This document shows positions 7,325 through 14,528 of a stretch of DNA of 17,780 bases, piece after piece (positions within the stretch are counted from its first letter, which is position 1; each line of letters begins with the position of its first letter). The position numbers were made by a program, and so were the translations under genes. This stretch comes from Bacteroidaceae bacterium (GTDB lineage Bacteria; Bacteroidota; Bacteroidia; Bacteroidales; Bacteroidaceae). The stretch lies in assembly GCA_023227685.1 (NCBI GenBank), contig JALNVG010000030.1, positions 1-17,780 of the forward strand. The letters are read 5' to 3'. The notes below the pieces were generated by a model. It was given only the letters and a program-made list of their open reading frames with translations. It had not been told where the DNA came from and did no database searches.

Positions 7325-8044
7325 TTACTCAGCAACTGCCAATGTCAGTACACTAATGTGTACATCTTTACTCTTCCCAAGAATAGATAACGCACAAGCA
7401 TTAATCGTCGCACCCGTAGTTAACACATCATCTATAATTAGTATATGTTTTCCGGCCAGACGATTTGGATAACGAACAAAAAAGATACCTTCAACATTTT
7501 CCCATCGCTCATAAAGCGACTTACGGGTTTGCGTTTCCGTATTCTTTAAACGAACTACAGATGTGACGTCAATAGGAATTCCTATAATTTGAGATACCCC
7601 CTTAGCTATCCATTCGCTCTGATTGTATCCCCGCGCACGCAACTTTTTAGGGTGTAAAGGCACTGGTACAATGCAATCTATACCATCAAAGAAGCCACTC
7701 AAAGCAAATTCCGCAGCCATACATCGCCCCATTGACTCACCGATTTCCTTTTGCCCTCCGTATTTCAACAGATGAAGTACTTTTCTGAAATTACTGCCTT
7801 TGCGATAAAAGAAAAAAGAAGTTGCTCGATCCAATGGAATCTTTCCCCAGAAAAGCTGTTCAACAGGATTATCTTTTATAAGATGATAACCCGTCCGTGG
7901 AAGATTCATATTACAGGCAAGACATAAGCTTTGCTCTCCTTTTGCTAATGTTTTACCACAAACCACACAACACCGAGGAAAAAATATATAAATAAATGAT
8001 AGCATCCATTCTTTTAAAATGGGTTGCACATGAAGTTTTTGCAT
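7325..8044 (-). CDS. comF: ComF family phosphoribosyltransferase-like protein
   Basis: This 239-residue protein has a four-cysteine zinc-binding N-terminus (C26-x2-C29 and C41-x2-C44) and a type I phosphoribosyltransferase fold. VPVPLHPKKLRARGYNQS (127-143 region) and the PRPP loop IIDDVLTTGAT (203-213) are typical of ComF/GntX. Family members are linked to DNA uptake and to use of DNA as a nutrient, but their biochemical role is poorly known. No other competence gene is in the window. It starts 29 nt downstream of the inositol-monophosphatase-family gene on the same strand and has no promoter element of its own in that gap, so the two are probably one transcript. It converges on the tRNA-Asn pair. 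Confidence 0.9.
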   Translation of the reverse strand: MQKLHVQPILKEWMLSFIYIFFPRCCVVCGKTLAKGEQSLCLACNMNLPRTGYHLIKDNPVEQLFWGKIPLDRATSFFFYRKGSNFRKVLHLLKYGGQKEIGESMGRCMAAEFALSGFFDGIDCIVPVPLHPKKLRARGYNQSEWIAKGVSQIIGIPIDVTSVVRLKNTETQTRKSLYERWENVEGIFFVRYPNRLAGKHILIIDDVLTTGATINACALSILGKSKDVHISVLTLAVAE

Positions 8045-8073
8045 AATATTATAACGAAATATAATTTAAAGTT

Positions 8074-8877
8074 TTACATCTTGTTTGGGGGAACCTCTGC
8101 CAATAAATCAATAAATAAAGGATGCAAATAGCCATTGGATGCTACGATATGGTGTCCCTCAATAAACTGCCCATCTCCATAAAAATCTGTTACCTTACCA
8201 CCGGCCTGCATAATAATCAATGCCGCAGCCGAATAATCCCATTTGCCAATAAACGCTTCAGCCCAAGCATCAAATCGACCTGCAGCCACATAACACAATG
8301 CCGTGGCTGCGGAACCATTCATTCGAATACCACTTACAACGCCGTAAAAACGGTCAATAAGGTGTAATGCTGTTTTTTTATACTGATCGGCCTTATAAGG
8401 AAGTTCTACTACAACAAAAGCTTTCTCTTTTTCCTTAACATTCGAGACATGAATTTCTTCACCGTTGAGAAAAGCCTTCCCTCCCCTCCAAGCTGAGAAA
8501 CATTCATTACGACAGACTTCATAAACCACACCGACAAGTAACTCTGTATGATTTCGTAAAGCTATGCTCACGCAATATGGAGCATTATCATGAATATAAT
8601 TCGTCGTTCCATCTAACGGATCGATCACCCAGCAATAGGGTTGATCTTCATAAGTTGCGGACCCTTCTTCTGTAATAAAGCCAGCTTCCGGAAGAAGATC
8701 GGATAAAGCCTGAACCAATCGATTTTCAGATTCCTTATCAACATAAGACACATAATCATGCGTATTCTTCTCTTCCACCTTCTCCATATGGAAATTTTTA
8801 CGTTCGTCTTTTAAATAGATACCCGCCTCAATAGCAATCTTGGAAACCTTATTTGTGAGTTCTTGTAAATTGAACAT
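8074..8877 (-). CDS. Inositol-monophosphatase-family phosphatase (SuhB-like)
   Basis: This 267-residue protein belongs to the Mg-dependent, lithium-sensitive phosphatase family. The metal-binding residues are visible: E70/E71 in ITEEGS, D86 and D89 in WVIDPLDGTTN (83-93), and D214 in KWDYSAAA. A substrate-side segment, GSAATALCYVAAGRFDAW (188-205), is also present. Possible substrates are inositol monophosphate, related sugar phosphates or, for CysQ-like members, 3'-phosphoadenosine 5'-phosphate; sequence alone does not decide. The WDYSAA form and length favour the SuhB/IMPase side. It is the first gene of a probable two-gene unit with comF and diverges from the Nudix gene. A perfect -7 element (TATCTTTG on the minus strand, 8903-8910) lies 25 nt upstream. 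Confidence 0.9.
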   Translation of the reverse strand: MFNLQELTNKVSKIAIEAGIYLKDERKNFHMEKVEEKNTHDYVSYVDKESENRLVQALSDLLPEAGFITEEGSATYEDQPYCWVIDPLDGTTNYIHDNAPYCVSIALRNHTELLVGVVYEVCRNECFSAWRGGKAFLNGEEIHVSNVKEKEKAFVVVELPYKADQYKKTALHLIDRFYGVVSGIRMNGSAATALCYVAAGRFDAWAEAFIGKWDYSAAALIIMQAGGKVTDFYGDGQFIEGHHIVASNGYLHPLFIDLLAEVPPNKM

Positions 8878-8902
8878 GTTTTTTATAAATATTTTCTCAT
8901 TG

Positions 8903-8910
8903 CAAAGATA
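8903..8910 (-). promoter_or_regulatory. Promoter of the IMPase-comF unit, -7 element
   Basis: CAAAGATA on the plus strand reads TATCTTTG on the minus strand, an exact TAnnTTTG match 25 nt upstream of the start codon. No TTTG is present at the expected -33 position. Confidence 0.6.
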
Positions 8911-8996
8911 GCACCAAAATTTCTTTAAATGAGTATTACTCCATAAGAATTAGTTGCAAAGTTCGATATAAGAATCATTACTTCCACTTTTTTTCG

Positions 8997-9004
8997 TAAT
9001 ATTG
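8997..9004 (+). promoter_or_regulatory. Possible promoter of the Nudix gene
   Basis: TAATATTG differs from TAnnTTTG at one base and has no clear -33 element. A transcript starting near 9011 would leave about 10 nt before the ATG at 9021 and about 25 nt before the in-frame ATG at 9036, slightly favouring the latter start. Confidence 0.35.
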
Positions 9005-9020
9005 CAATATAAAATTAATC

Positions 9021-9563
9021 ATGCACAATCGAGTTATGAAAATAGAACATCCTTTATCTCAATTTCTTTTCTGCCCAAAATGTGGTTCCGGTCATTTTGA
9101 AATCAATGACTGTAAATCTAAAAAATGCACTAAGTGCGGATTCGAATATTATTTTAATGTTTCCGCTGCAGTAGCCGCCCTTATACTAAACTCCAAAAAC
9201 GAATTACTCATCTGCAAACGTGCTAGAGATCCTGCCAAAGGTACCCTTGATTTACCTGGGGGGTTTGTCGATCTAGAAGAATCTATTGAAGAAGCAATAG
9301 CACGAGAGTTAAAAGAAGAAACCGGCATGCAAATAACCCAAACCAGCTACCTATTCTCGCTCCCTAATATTTATGTATATTCGGACTTTCAAGTTCACAC
9401 CATCGATTTGTTTTTTCGTTGTGAGGTAGAAAACGCTGAGCACTTCACAGCCATGGATGATGTAGCTTCCGCTTCTTTTATCCCTTTAAACCAAATTCAT
9501 CCCGAAGATTTCGGACTCGAATCAATAAAAAAAGGAGTATCGAAGTTTCTGAAAGAATATTAA
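9021..9563 (+). CDS. Nudix hydrolase with N-terminal zinc ribbon
   Basis: This 180-residue protein has a four-cysteine ribbon (C18-x2-C21 and C36-x2-C39) followed by a Nudix domain. The Nudix box GX5EX7REUXEEXGU is complete: GFVDLEE, then REL, KEETGM (about residues 81-103), with LPGG just before it. This architecture resembles the NudC/NADH-pyrophosphatase-like and ADP-ribose-type Nudix enzymes, but it is shorter than NudC and lacks its N-terminal domain. The substrate is therefore unknown: a nucleoside diphosphate derivative, hydrolysed with Mg. An in-frame ATG at 9036 (MKIEHPLSQF) is a plausible alternative start. The gene is divergent from the IMPase gene and lies 63 nt upstream of the TPR gene, which has its own promoter. 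Confidence 0.9.
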   Translation: MHNRVMKIEHPLSQFLFCPKCGSGHFEINDCKSKKCTKCGFEYYFNVSAAVAALILNSKNELLICKRARDPAKGTLDLPGGFVDLEESIEEAIARELKEETGMQITQTSYLFSLPNIYVYSDFQVHTIDLFFRCEVENAEHFTAMDDVASASFIPLNQIHPEDFGLESIKKGVSKFLKEY

Positions 9564-9578
9564 TTAAACATATATCCT

Positions 9579-9610
9579 TATGTCTTCTTACACAGATATT
9601 CGTATCTTTG
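9579..9610 (+). promoter_or_regulatory. Promoter of the TPR-barrel unit
   Basis: TATG (9579-9582, one mismatch to TTTG), a 20-nt spacer, then TATCTTTG (9603-9610, exact). It lies 16 nt before the ATG at 9627, a short leader. It separates the TPR-barrel pair from the Nudix gene upstream. Confidence 0.65.
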
Positions 9611-9626
9611 TAAAAATACAAACCTC

Positions 9627-12600
9627 ATGAGAAAAAATATTTCACTGTTAGTAATAATATTTATGTACTGCAGTTCCATACTCGTTTCTGCACAGACCGA
9701 TACAAGAATCACAACTCCCACCCCCATAAGCTCTTTCAATGAAGGGAAAAGGCTGTTCACACAAAAAGACTACACTGCTGCGCAACCATTCTTGCAATCA
9801 TTCCTCAAAGATTGCCCATCATCTTTACTCAAACAGGAAACTGAATATATGTTGGCTTGTACAGCATATGAGTTGAAAGATAAAAATCGTATTCAACTAC
9901 TTCGCAATTACATCAAAAAATATCCAGACACTCCTTATAAAAACAGAATTCATTCACTTCTCGCCTCATGTTACTTCTATAACGAAAAATACAAAGAGGC
10001 GTTGACCTTATTCGATACATGCAACCTCAGTCTGCTTAGTGATGAAGAAAGGGACGATTGTACATACCAACTGGCTATCTGCCAATTGAATGCCGGAGAC
10101 GTATCAAAAGCCGTCATTTGGTTTGAAACACTAAAAAACAGCACAAAGAAATATAAGGAAGACTGTATTTACTACCTTTCATATATCAGATACACGCAAA
10201 AAAAATATAATGAATCCTTAAATGGTTTTCTCTCTATTGAAAATAATAAAAAATATGAGGAACTTATACCTTATTATATAAGTGATATTTATTCCATTAA
10301 CGGTAATTACAAAAAAGCCCAAGAAACAGCGTTGAAATATCTATCGGAATTTCCAAACAATGCACACTCTGCAGAAATTTACAGAATATTAGGAGATGGT
10401 AATTATCATCTGTCTGATTTCACGCAAGCGATAAAAGATTTTGAAACATACATTAGTCTAAATGATTCAACGCCACGTCGCGACGCACTATATATGCTAG
10501 GTATCTCGTATTTTCGCACAAATGTTTATACGAAAGCGACTACTACTTTGGGGCAAATCACTGCACAAAATGACGTCGTATCACAAAATGCTTATTTATA
10601 CATGGGGTTATCTTATCTTCAATTAGCTGAAAGGAATAAAGCACGAATGGCTTTCGAACAGGCTGCCGCATCGGATGCCAACCGCCAGCTTAAAGAACAA
10701 GCCGCATATAATTACGCACTCTGTGTGCATGAAACCGCTTACTCTGCCTTCGGTGAATCGGTTATAGCTTTCGAAAAATTCCTAAACGAATTTCCAAATT
10801 CCATCTATACCGAAAAAATAAGTAACTATCTTGTTGATGTTTACATGAATACACGAAGCTATCAGGCAGCGCTCAAATCTATTAATCGCGTATCAAAACC
10901 TAACAGTCATATTCTTGAGGCAAAACAAAGGATCCTCTTCCAACTCGGCACAGAGGCCTTAGCCAACGCCTCTTTTGAGAAAGCTGTAGAATATCTAAAT
11001 TCTTCAATTTCACTCGGTCAATACAACCAACAAACCAAAGCCGACGCGCTTTATTGGAGAGGTGAAAGCTATTATGATCAAAACCGAATGCAAGAGGCAG
11101 CAAACGATTTCAAAGGTTATTGCAGTTTGACCCGACAACCGGAAAAAGAGATGTATGCCCTGGCTCATTACAATTTAGGTTATACAGCTTTCCATCAAAA
11201 GGATTATGCACAAGCCTTACAATGGTTCCAACAATATATTTCACTTGAAAAGAAAAATAATCAAAAAATATTGGCCGATACATATAATCGCATAGGCGAT
11301 TGCTACTTACATTCACGATTTTTCGATAATGCAATTAATAATTACTCTCAGGCTCAAAAAATAAATACGGAGACAGGAGACTACTCTTTTTATCAATTGG
11401 CACTCGTTTCGGGATTACAGAAAAATTATGCTGAAAAAATAACTCTACTCAACCGCCTGAGAGGAATGTATCCATCTTCTCCTTACGCTGCTAATGCACT
11501 ATATGAAACGGGAGAATCTTATGTACAGATGAACAATAACAGTCAGGCCATTTCTTCTTTTAAAGAATTATTGAACAAATATCCTCAAAACCCGATTACT
11601 CGAAAAGCTGCAGCCGAAATCGGCTTACTTTATTTTCAGGATAATAATTATGATCAGGCAATTAAGGCTTACAAACAGGTTATCGAAAATTATCCTGGAA
11701 GTGACGAAGCTCAACTTTCTCTACAAGATCTAAAATCCATCTATGTAGACATGAACCGCATAGAAGATTTCACTACTCTAGTTCAAACATTGCCGGGAAA
11801 TGCACATATTGACATTAGCGAACAAGATTCGCTGACTTATACTGCTGCAGAAAAAATTTATATGCGCAGACAAACAATTGAAGCCAGAAAAAGCTTAGAG
11901 AGTTATCTTCAAAAATTTCCGCAAGGTGCCTTTACACAAAATGCACACTATTTCCTCTGTCTTATCGGGCAAAAGTTGAAGAATAATGATATGATTCTAC
12001 TTCATTCAGAAAAATTATTGGAATATCCTGATAACCCATATTCGGAAGAAGTACTAATTATGCGCTCCGAAGTACTATTTAATCAGCAGCAATGGGCAAG
12101 TGCACTTACTTCGTACAAATTGCTAAAAGAAAAAGCCACAACCGCTGAACATCGTATACTGGCTGAAACAGGAATTCTCCGTTGCTCCTATCTAATGAAA
12201 GATTATCAAAGTACCATTAAAGCTGCAACCGATTTACTGGCTGAAACGAAGATTACACCCAACCTTAAAAATGAAGCACTTTATTACCGCTCCAAATCTT
12301 ATTTAAGTAATAAAAACGACAAAGATGCGATGATTGATTTGCAAGTTTTATCCGAAGATATAAGGAACGCCTACGGCGCAGAAGCCGGATATTTAATTGC
12401 TCAAAAGATGTATGACAAAAAAGAATATAAAGCAGCAGAACAAAAATTGCTTGATTACATTAAAAGTAGCACGCCACAAACCTACTGGCTGGCCCGTTGT
12501 TTTATTCTCTTATCTGATGTTTATTCTTCCACAGGTAAAGAACTTGATGCTCGTCAATATCTGCTGAGTCTGCAACAGAACTATCAAGGTGACAGCCAAA

Positions 12601-12653
12601 TACAAAACATGATTGAAAACAGATTAAAAAAGCTCTCTCCAAAAACTAAATAA
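9627..12653 (+). CDS. Large secreted tetratricopeptide-repeat protein
   Basis: This 1008-residue protein begins with a type I signal peptide (hydrophobic residues 5-21, likely cleavage after VSA at 22), so it should be periplasmic. No lipobox is evident. The rest is almost entirely TPR-like helical repeats. The clearest units are SLLASCYFYNEKYKEAL (about 110-130), then GYTAFHQKDYAQALQWF (about 517-535), ALYETGESYVQMNNNSQAI (about 623-641), and QAIKAYKQVIENYPGS (about 676). The NKYP and ENYP endings recall BamD/YbgF-type TPRs that work at the outer membrane. The arrays suggest a scaffold or chaperone; no catalytic motif was seen. The next gene, an outer-membrane barrel, starts 6 nt after the stop, so the two are probably cotranscribed and may act together. 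Exact function unknown. Confidence 0.88.
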   Translation: MRKNISLLVIIFMYCSSILVSAQTDTRITTPTPISSFNEGKRLFTQKDYTAAQPFLQSFLKDCPSSLLKQETEYMLACTAYELKDKNRIQLLRNYIKKYPDTPYKNRIHSLLASCYFYNEKYKEALTLFDTCNLSLLSDEERDDCTYQLAICQLNAGDVSKAVIWFETLKNSTKKYKEDCIYYLSYIRYTQKKYNESLNGFLSIENNKKYEELIPYYISDIYSINGNYKKAQETALKYLSEFPNNAHSAEIYRILGDGNYHLSDFTQAIKDFETYISLNDSTPRRDALYMLGISYFRTNVYTKATTTLGQITAQNDVVSQNAYLYMGLSYLQLAERNKARMAFEQAAASDANRQLKEQAAYNYALCVHETAYSAFGESVIAFEKFLNEFPNSIYTEKISNYLVDVYMNTRSYQAALKSINRVSKPNSHILEAKQRILFQLGTEALANASFEKAVEYLNSSISLGQYNQQTKADALYWRGESYYDQNRMQEAANDFKGYCSLTRQPEKEMYALAHYNLGYTAFHQKDYAQALQWFQQYISLEKKNNQKILADTYNRIGDCYLHSRFFDNAINNYSQAQKINTETGDYSFYQLALVSGLQKNYAEKITLLNRLRGMYPSSPYAANALYETGESYVQMNNNSQAISSFKELLNKYPQNPITRKAAAEIGLLYFQDNNYDQAIKAYKQVIENYPGSDEAQLSLQDLKSIYVDMNRIEDFTTLVQTLPGNAHIDISEQDSLTYTAAEKIYMRRQTIEARKSLESYLQKFPQGAFTQNAHYFLCLIGQKLKNNDMILLHSEKLLEYPDNPYSEEVLIMRSEVLFNQQQWASALTSYKLLKEKATTAEHRILAETGILRCSYLMKDYQSTIKAATDLLAETKITPNLKNEALYYRSKSYLSNKNDKDAMIDLQVLSEDIRNAYGAEAGYLIAQKMYDKKEYKAAEQKLLDYIKSSTPQTYWLARCFILLSDVYSSTGKELDARQYLLSLQQNYQGDSQIQNMIENRLKKLSPKTK

Positions 12654-12659
12654 ACAGAA

Positions 12660-14348
12660 ATGAAATACAACTTCAATAATAATATAATAGCCACATTAGC
12701 AACTATTATTGCATTTCCAACCATAATGATTGCTCAAACGCATCGAATAAATCAAAAGGACACGACGATGAATCGAACCGTGGTCGTAGAAAACGAATAC
12801 ACACCTGACATTCAGGATGCACAAAAAATCAATATTCTCCCACAAATCGATGAACCGATAGCAAAAAGCGTTCAAGTAGAATATTCAACAAAAGCCAATC
12901 CTGTCGGCACACTTCCCGAAGGAACTATCGAGTTATTTCAGAAAAAAGAAAACCAGCCGGATGATACACCGGGAATCCTGCGGGTTGGTTACGGAAACAA
13001 AAGTAATACGGATATCTTAGGCAATTATCTCTTTAATCTTTCCGATAATGACAAATTGAACCTTAACTTCAATTTCAATGGGATGAATGGAGATCTAGAC
13101 CCTGTAAACGGAGATACATACAGGAAATGGGATGCTTTCTATTTCCGTACTAATGCGGCAGCCAATTATACACACAACTTCCAACAAATGGACTTTGATG
13201 CAGCCAGTCACTTCGGGCTCAGCAACTTTAACTATAAGCCTAACACTCTGAAAAATAAGCAAAAATTCACTTCCGGTGATATCCATTTAGGTATTCATTC
13301 CACAGACGAAACATTGAAATTGCTATATCGCGCAGAAACGAACTTAATGTTTTATCAACGCCAACACAATTTCTTCACTGACAAGTCATTCAACGAAACC
13401 CTTATTCGAACAAAGGCAACAATAACAAAGCCTATGATGAACGAGCAGCAAATTGCGGTCACCATAAAATTAAACAACTATATTTACAGTGCCACAGGCC
13501 TCGACAATTACACTTCGGCACAATTCAATCCGTTTTATGAACTGGACAGAGATAATGTTAAAATTCATCTCGGTGTACACGCCGACTTTTCTACTGGTGT
13601 AGGGAATAATGTTCTACTTGCTCCGGATATGACAATACAATTTATTCCTGTAAAAGAATTTGTTGTCTACGGCAAGGCTACAGGCGGGAAAACACTTAAT
13701 GATTTCCGTAAAATGGAACAATTATGCCCATACGGCGATTATCCCGAATCAATTGATGCTGCACATACCAATGATCGCCAAATGAAAGATACCTACAACC
13801 AAATCGACGCCTCGGCGGGATTCAAGACAAGTCCCATCCCAGGCATATGGTTCCATCTCTACGCGGGTTATCAGAATTTAAAAAACGACATCTTTTGCAT
13901 ACAAGAGACTGAAGTTGCTCCAATTACTTACGGCGTTTTCGAACAAGCAAAAACAAACAATACCTATGTGGGAGCGGAGTTCAAGTATAACTATAGGGAA
14001 CTCATCACTTTCTCCGCTTCAGGCATATATCGCAACTGGGATTCCCCTAACGAATATGCACTTATAATGAAAACAGCTCTCCAATTTACAGCTAACGCAT
14101 CCGCATATATCACTCCGGCTCTCTTTATAAACTTAGGATACAACCATGAGAGCCGAGTCAAAACAACAACAGAATATGGTCGGCGCAATCCGATCAATAA
14201 TCTCCACCTTGAGGCTAACTATAAATTTTATAAGGGAATATCATTTTATGCCCGTGCCAATAATCTGCTTGACAAGGATTATGAATATTATTTAATGTAC
14301 CCCACTGAAGGTCTGAACTTTGTAGGGGGAATGATCTTCAAATTCTAA
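12660..14348 (+). CDS. Outer-membrane beta-barrel protein, TonB-receptor-like C-terminus, no plug domain
   Basis: This 562-residue protein has a signal peptide (hydrophobic residues 9-24, likely cleavage after IMIA at 25). A linker contains VVVENEYTPDIQDAQKINIL (about residues 41-60). About 450 residues of alternating, aromatic-rich strands follow, such as LNLNFNFNGM and FHLYAGYQNL. The C-terminus, with YARANNLLDKDYEYY and a final GGMIFKF, resembles the last strands of TonB-dependent receptors and ends in the Phe typical of BAM-inserted barrels. It is shorter than a true receptor, and I see neither a plug domain nor a clear TonB box, so active TonB-driven import is doubtful. It could be a channel, a partner of the TPR protein or a structural barrel. 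It begins 6 nt after the TPR stop. Confidence 0.85.
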   Translation: MKYNFNNNIIATLATIIAFPTIMIAQTHRINQKDTTMNRTVVVENEYTPDIQDAQKINILPQIDEPIAKSVQVEYSTKANPVGTLPEGTIELFQKKENQPDDTPGILRVGYGNKSNTDILGNYLFNLSDNDKLNLNFNFNGMNGDLDPVNGDTYRKWDAFYFRTNAAANYTHNFQQMDFDAASHFGLSNFNYKPNTLKNKQKFTSGDIHLGIHSTDETLKLLYRAETNLMFYQRQHNFFTDKSFNETLIRTKATITKPMMNEQQIAVTIKLNNYIYSATGLDNYTSAQFNPFYELDRDNVKIHLGVHADFSTGVGNNVLLAPDMTIQFIPVKEFVVYGKATGGKTLNDFRKMEQLCPYGDYPESIDAAHTNDRQMKDTYNQIDASAGFKTSPIPGIWFHLYAGYQNLKNDIFCIQETEVAPITYGVFEQAKTNNTYVGAEFKYNYRELITFSASGIYRNWDSPNEYALIMKTALQFTANASAYITPALFINLGYNHESRVKTTTEYGRRNPINNLHLEANYKFYKGISFYARANNLLDKDYEYYLMYPTEGLNFVGGMIFKF

Positions 14349-14427
14349 TTCATTAAATTATATTTTAAAAAAAGACTGCTTTTACAATAGAATATGACAA
14401 AATTTATTTTTTTTTGTAAAAAAAGTC

Positions 14428-14468
14428 AGATTCTCCATCTTTTATAAGGTACAGAGAATCTTTTTTTT
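14428..14468 (+). terminator. Probable terminator of the TPR-barrel unit
   Basis: An 8-bp stem, AGATTCTC (14428-14435) with GAGAATCT (14454-14461), an 18-nt loop and a run of T after it (14461-14468). The stem is short and the loop long, so strength is uncertain. It lies about 80 nt after the barrel stop and abuts the topA -7 element. Confidence 0.5.
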
Positions 14469-14469
14469 C

Positions 14470-14477
14470 TACTTTTG
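14470..14477 (+). promoter_or_regulatory. topA promoter, Bacteroidales -7 element
   Basis: TACTTTTG matches TAnnTTTG exactly, 51 nt before the topA ATG. The expected -33 position lies within the upstream terminator hairpin and has no TTTG. Confidence 0.55.
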
Positions 14478-14528
14478 CCTGCAAATATCAGCAAATTTGT
14501 GTAACATATAAAACGTACAAATAATATC

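Noticed and set aside
12660..14348. Full TonB-dependent receptor / SusC homologue
   Set aside because: At 562 residues it is too short, I see no plug domain or clear TonB box, and no SusD-like partner is adjacent.
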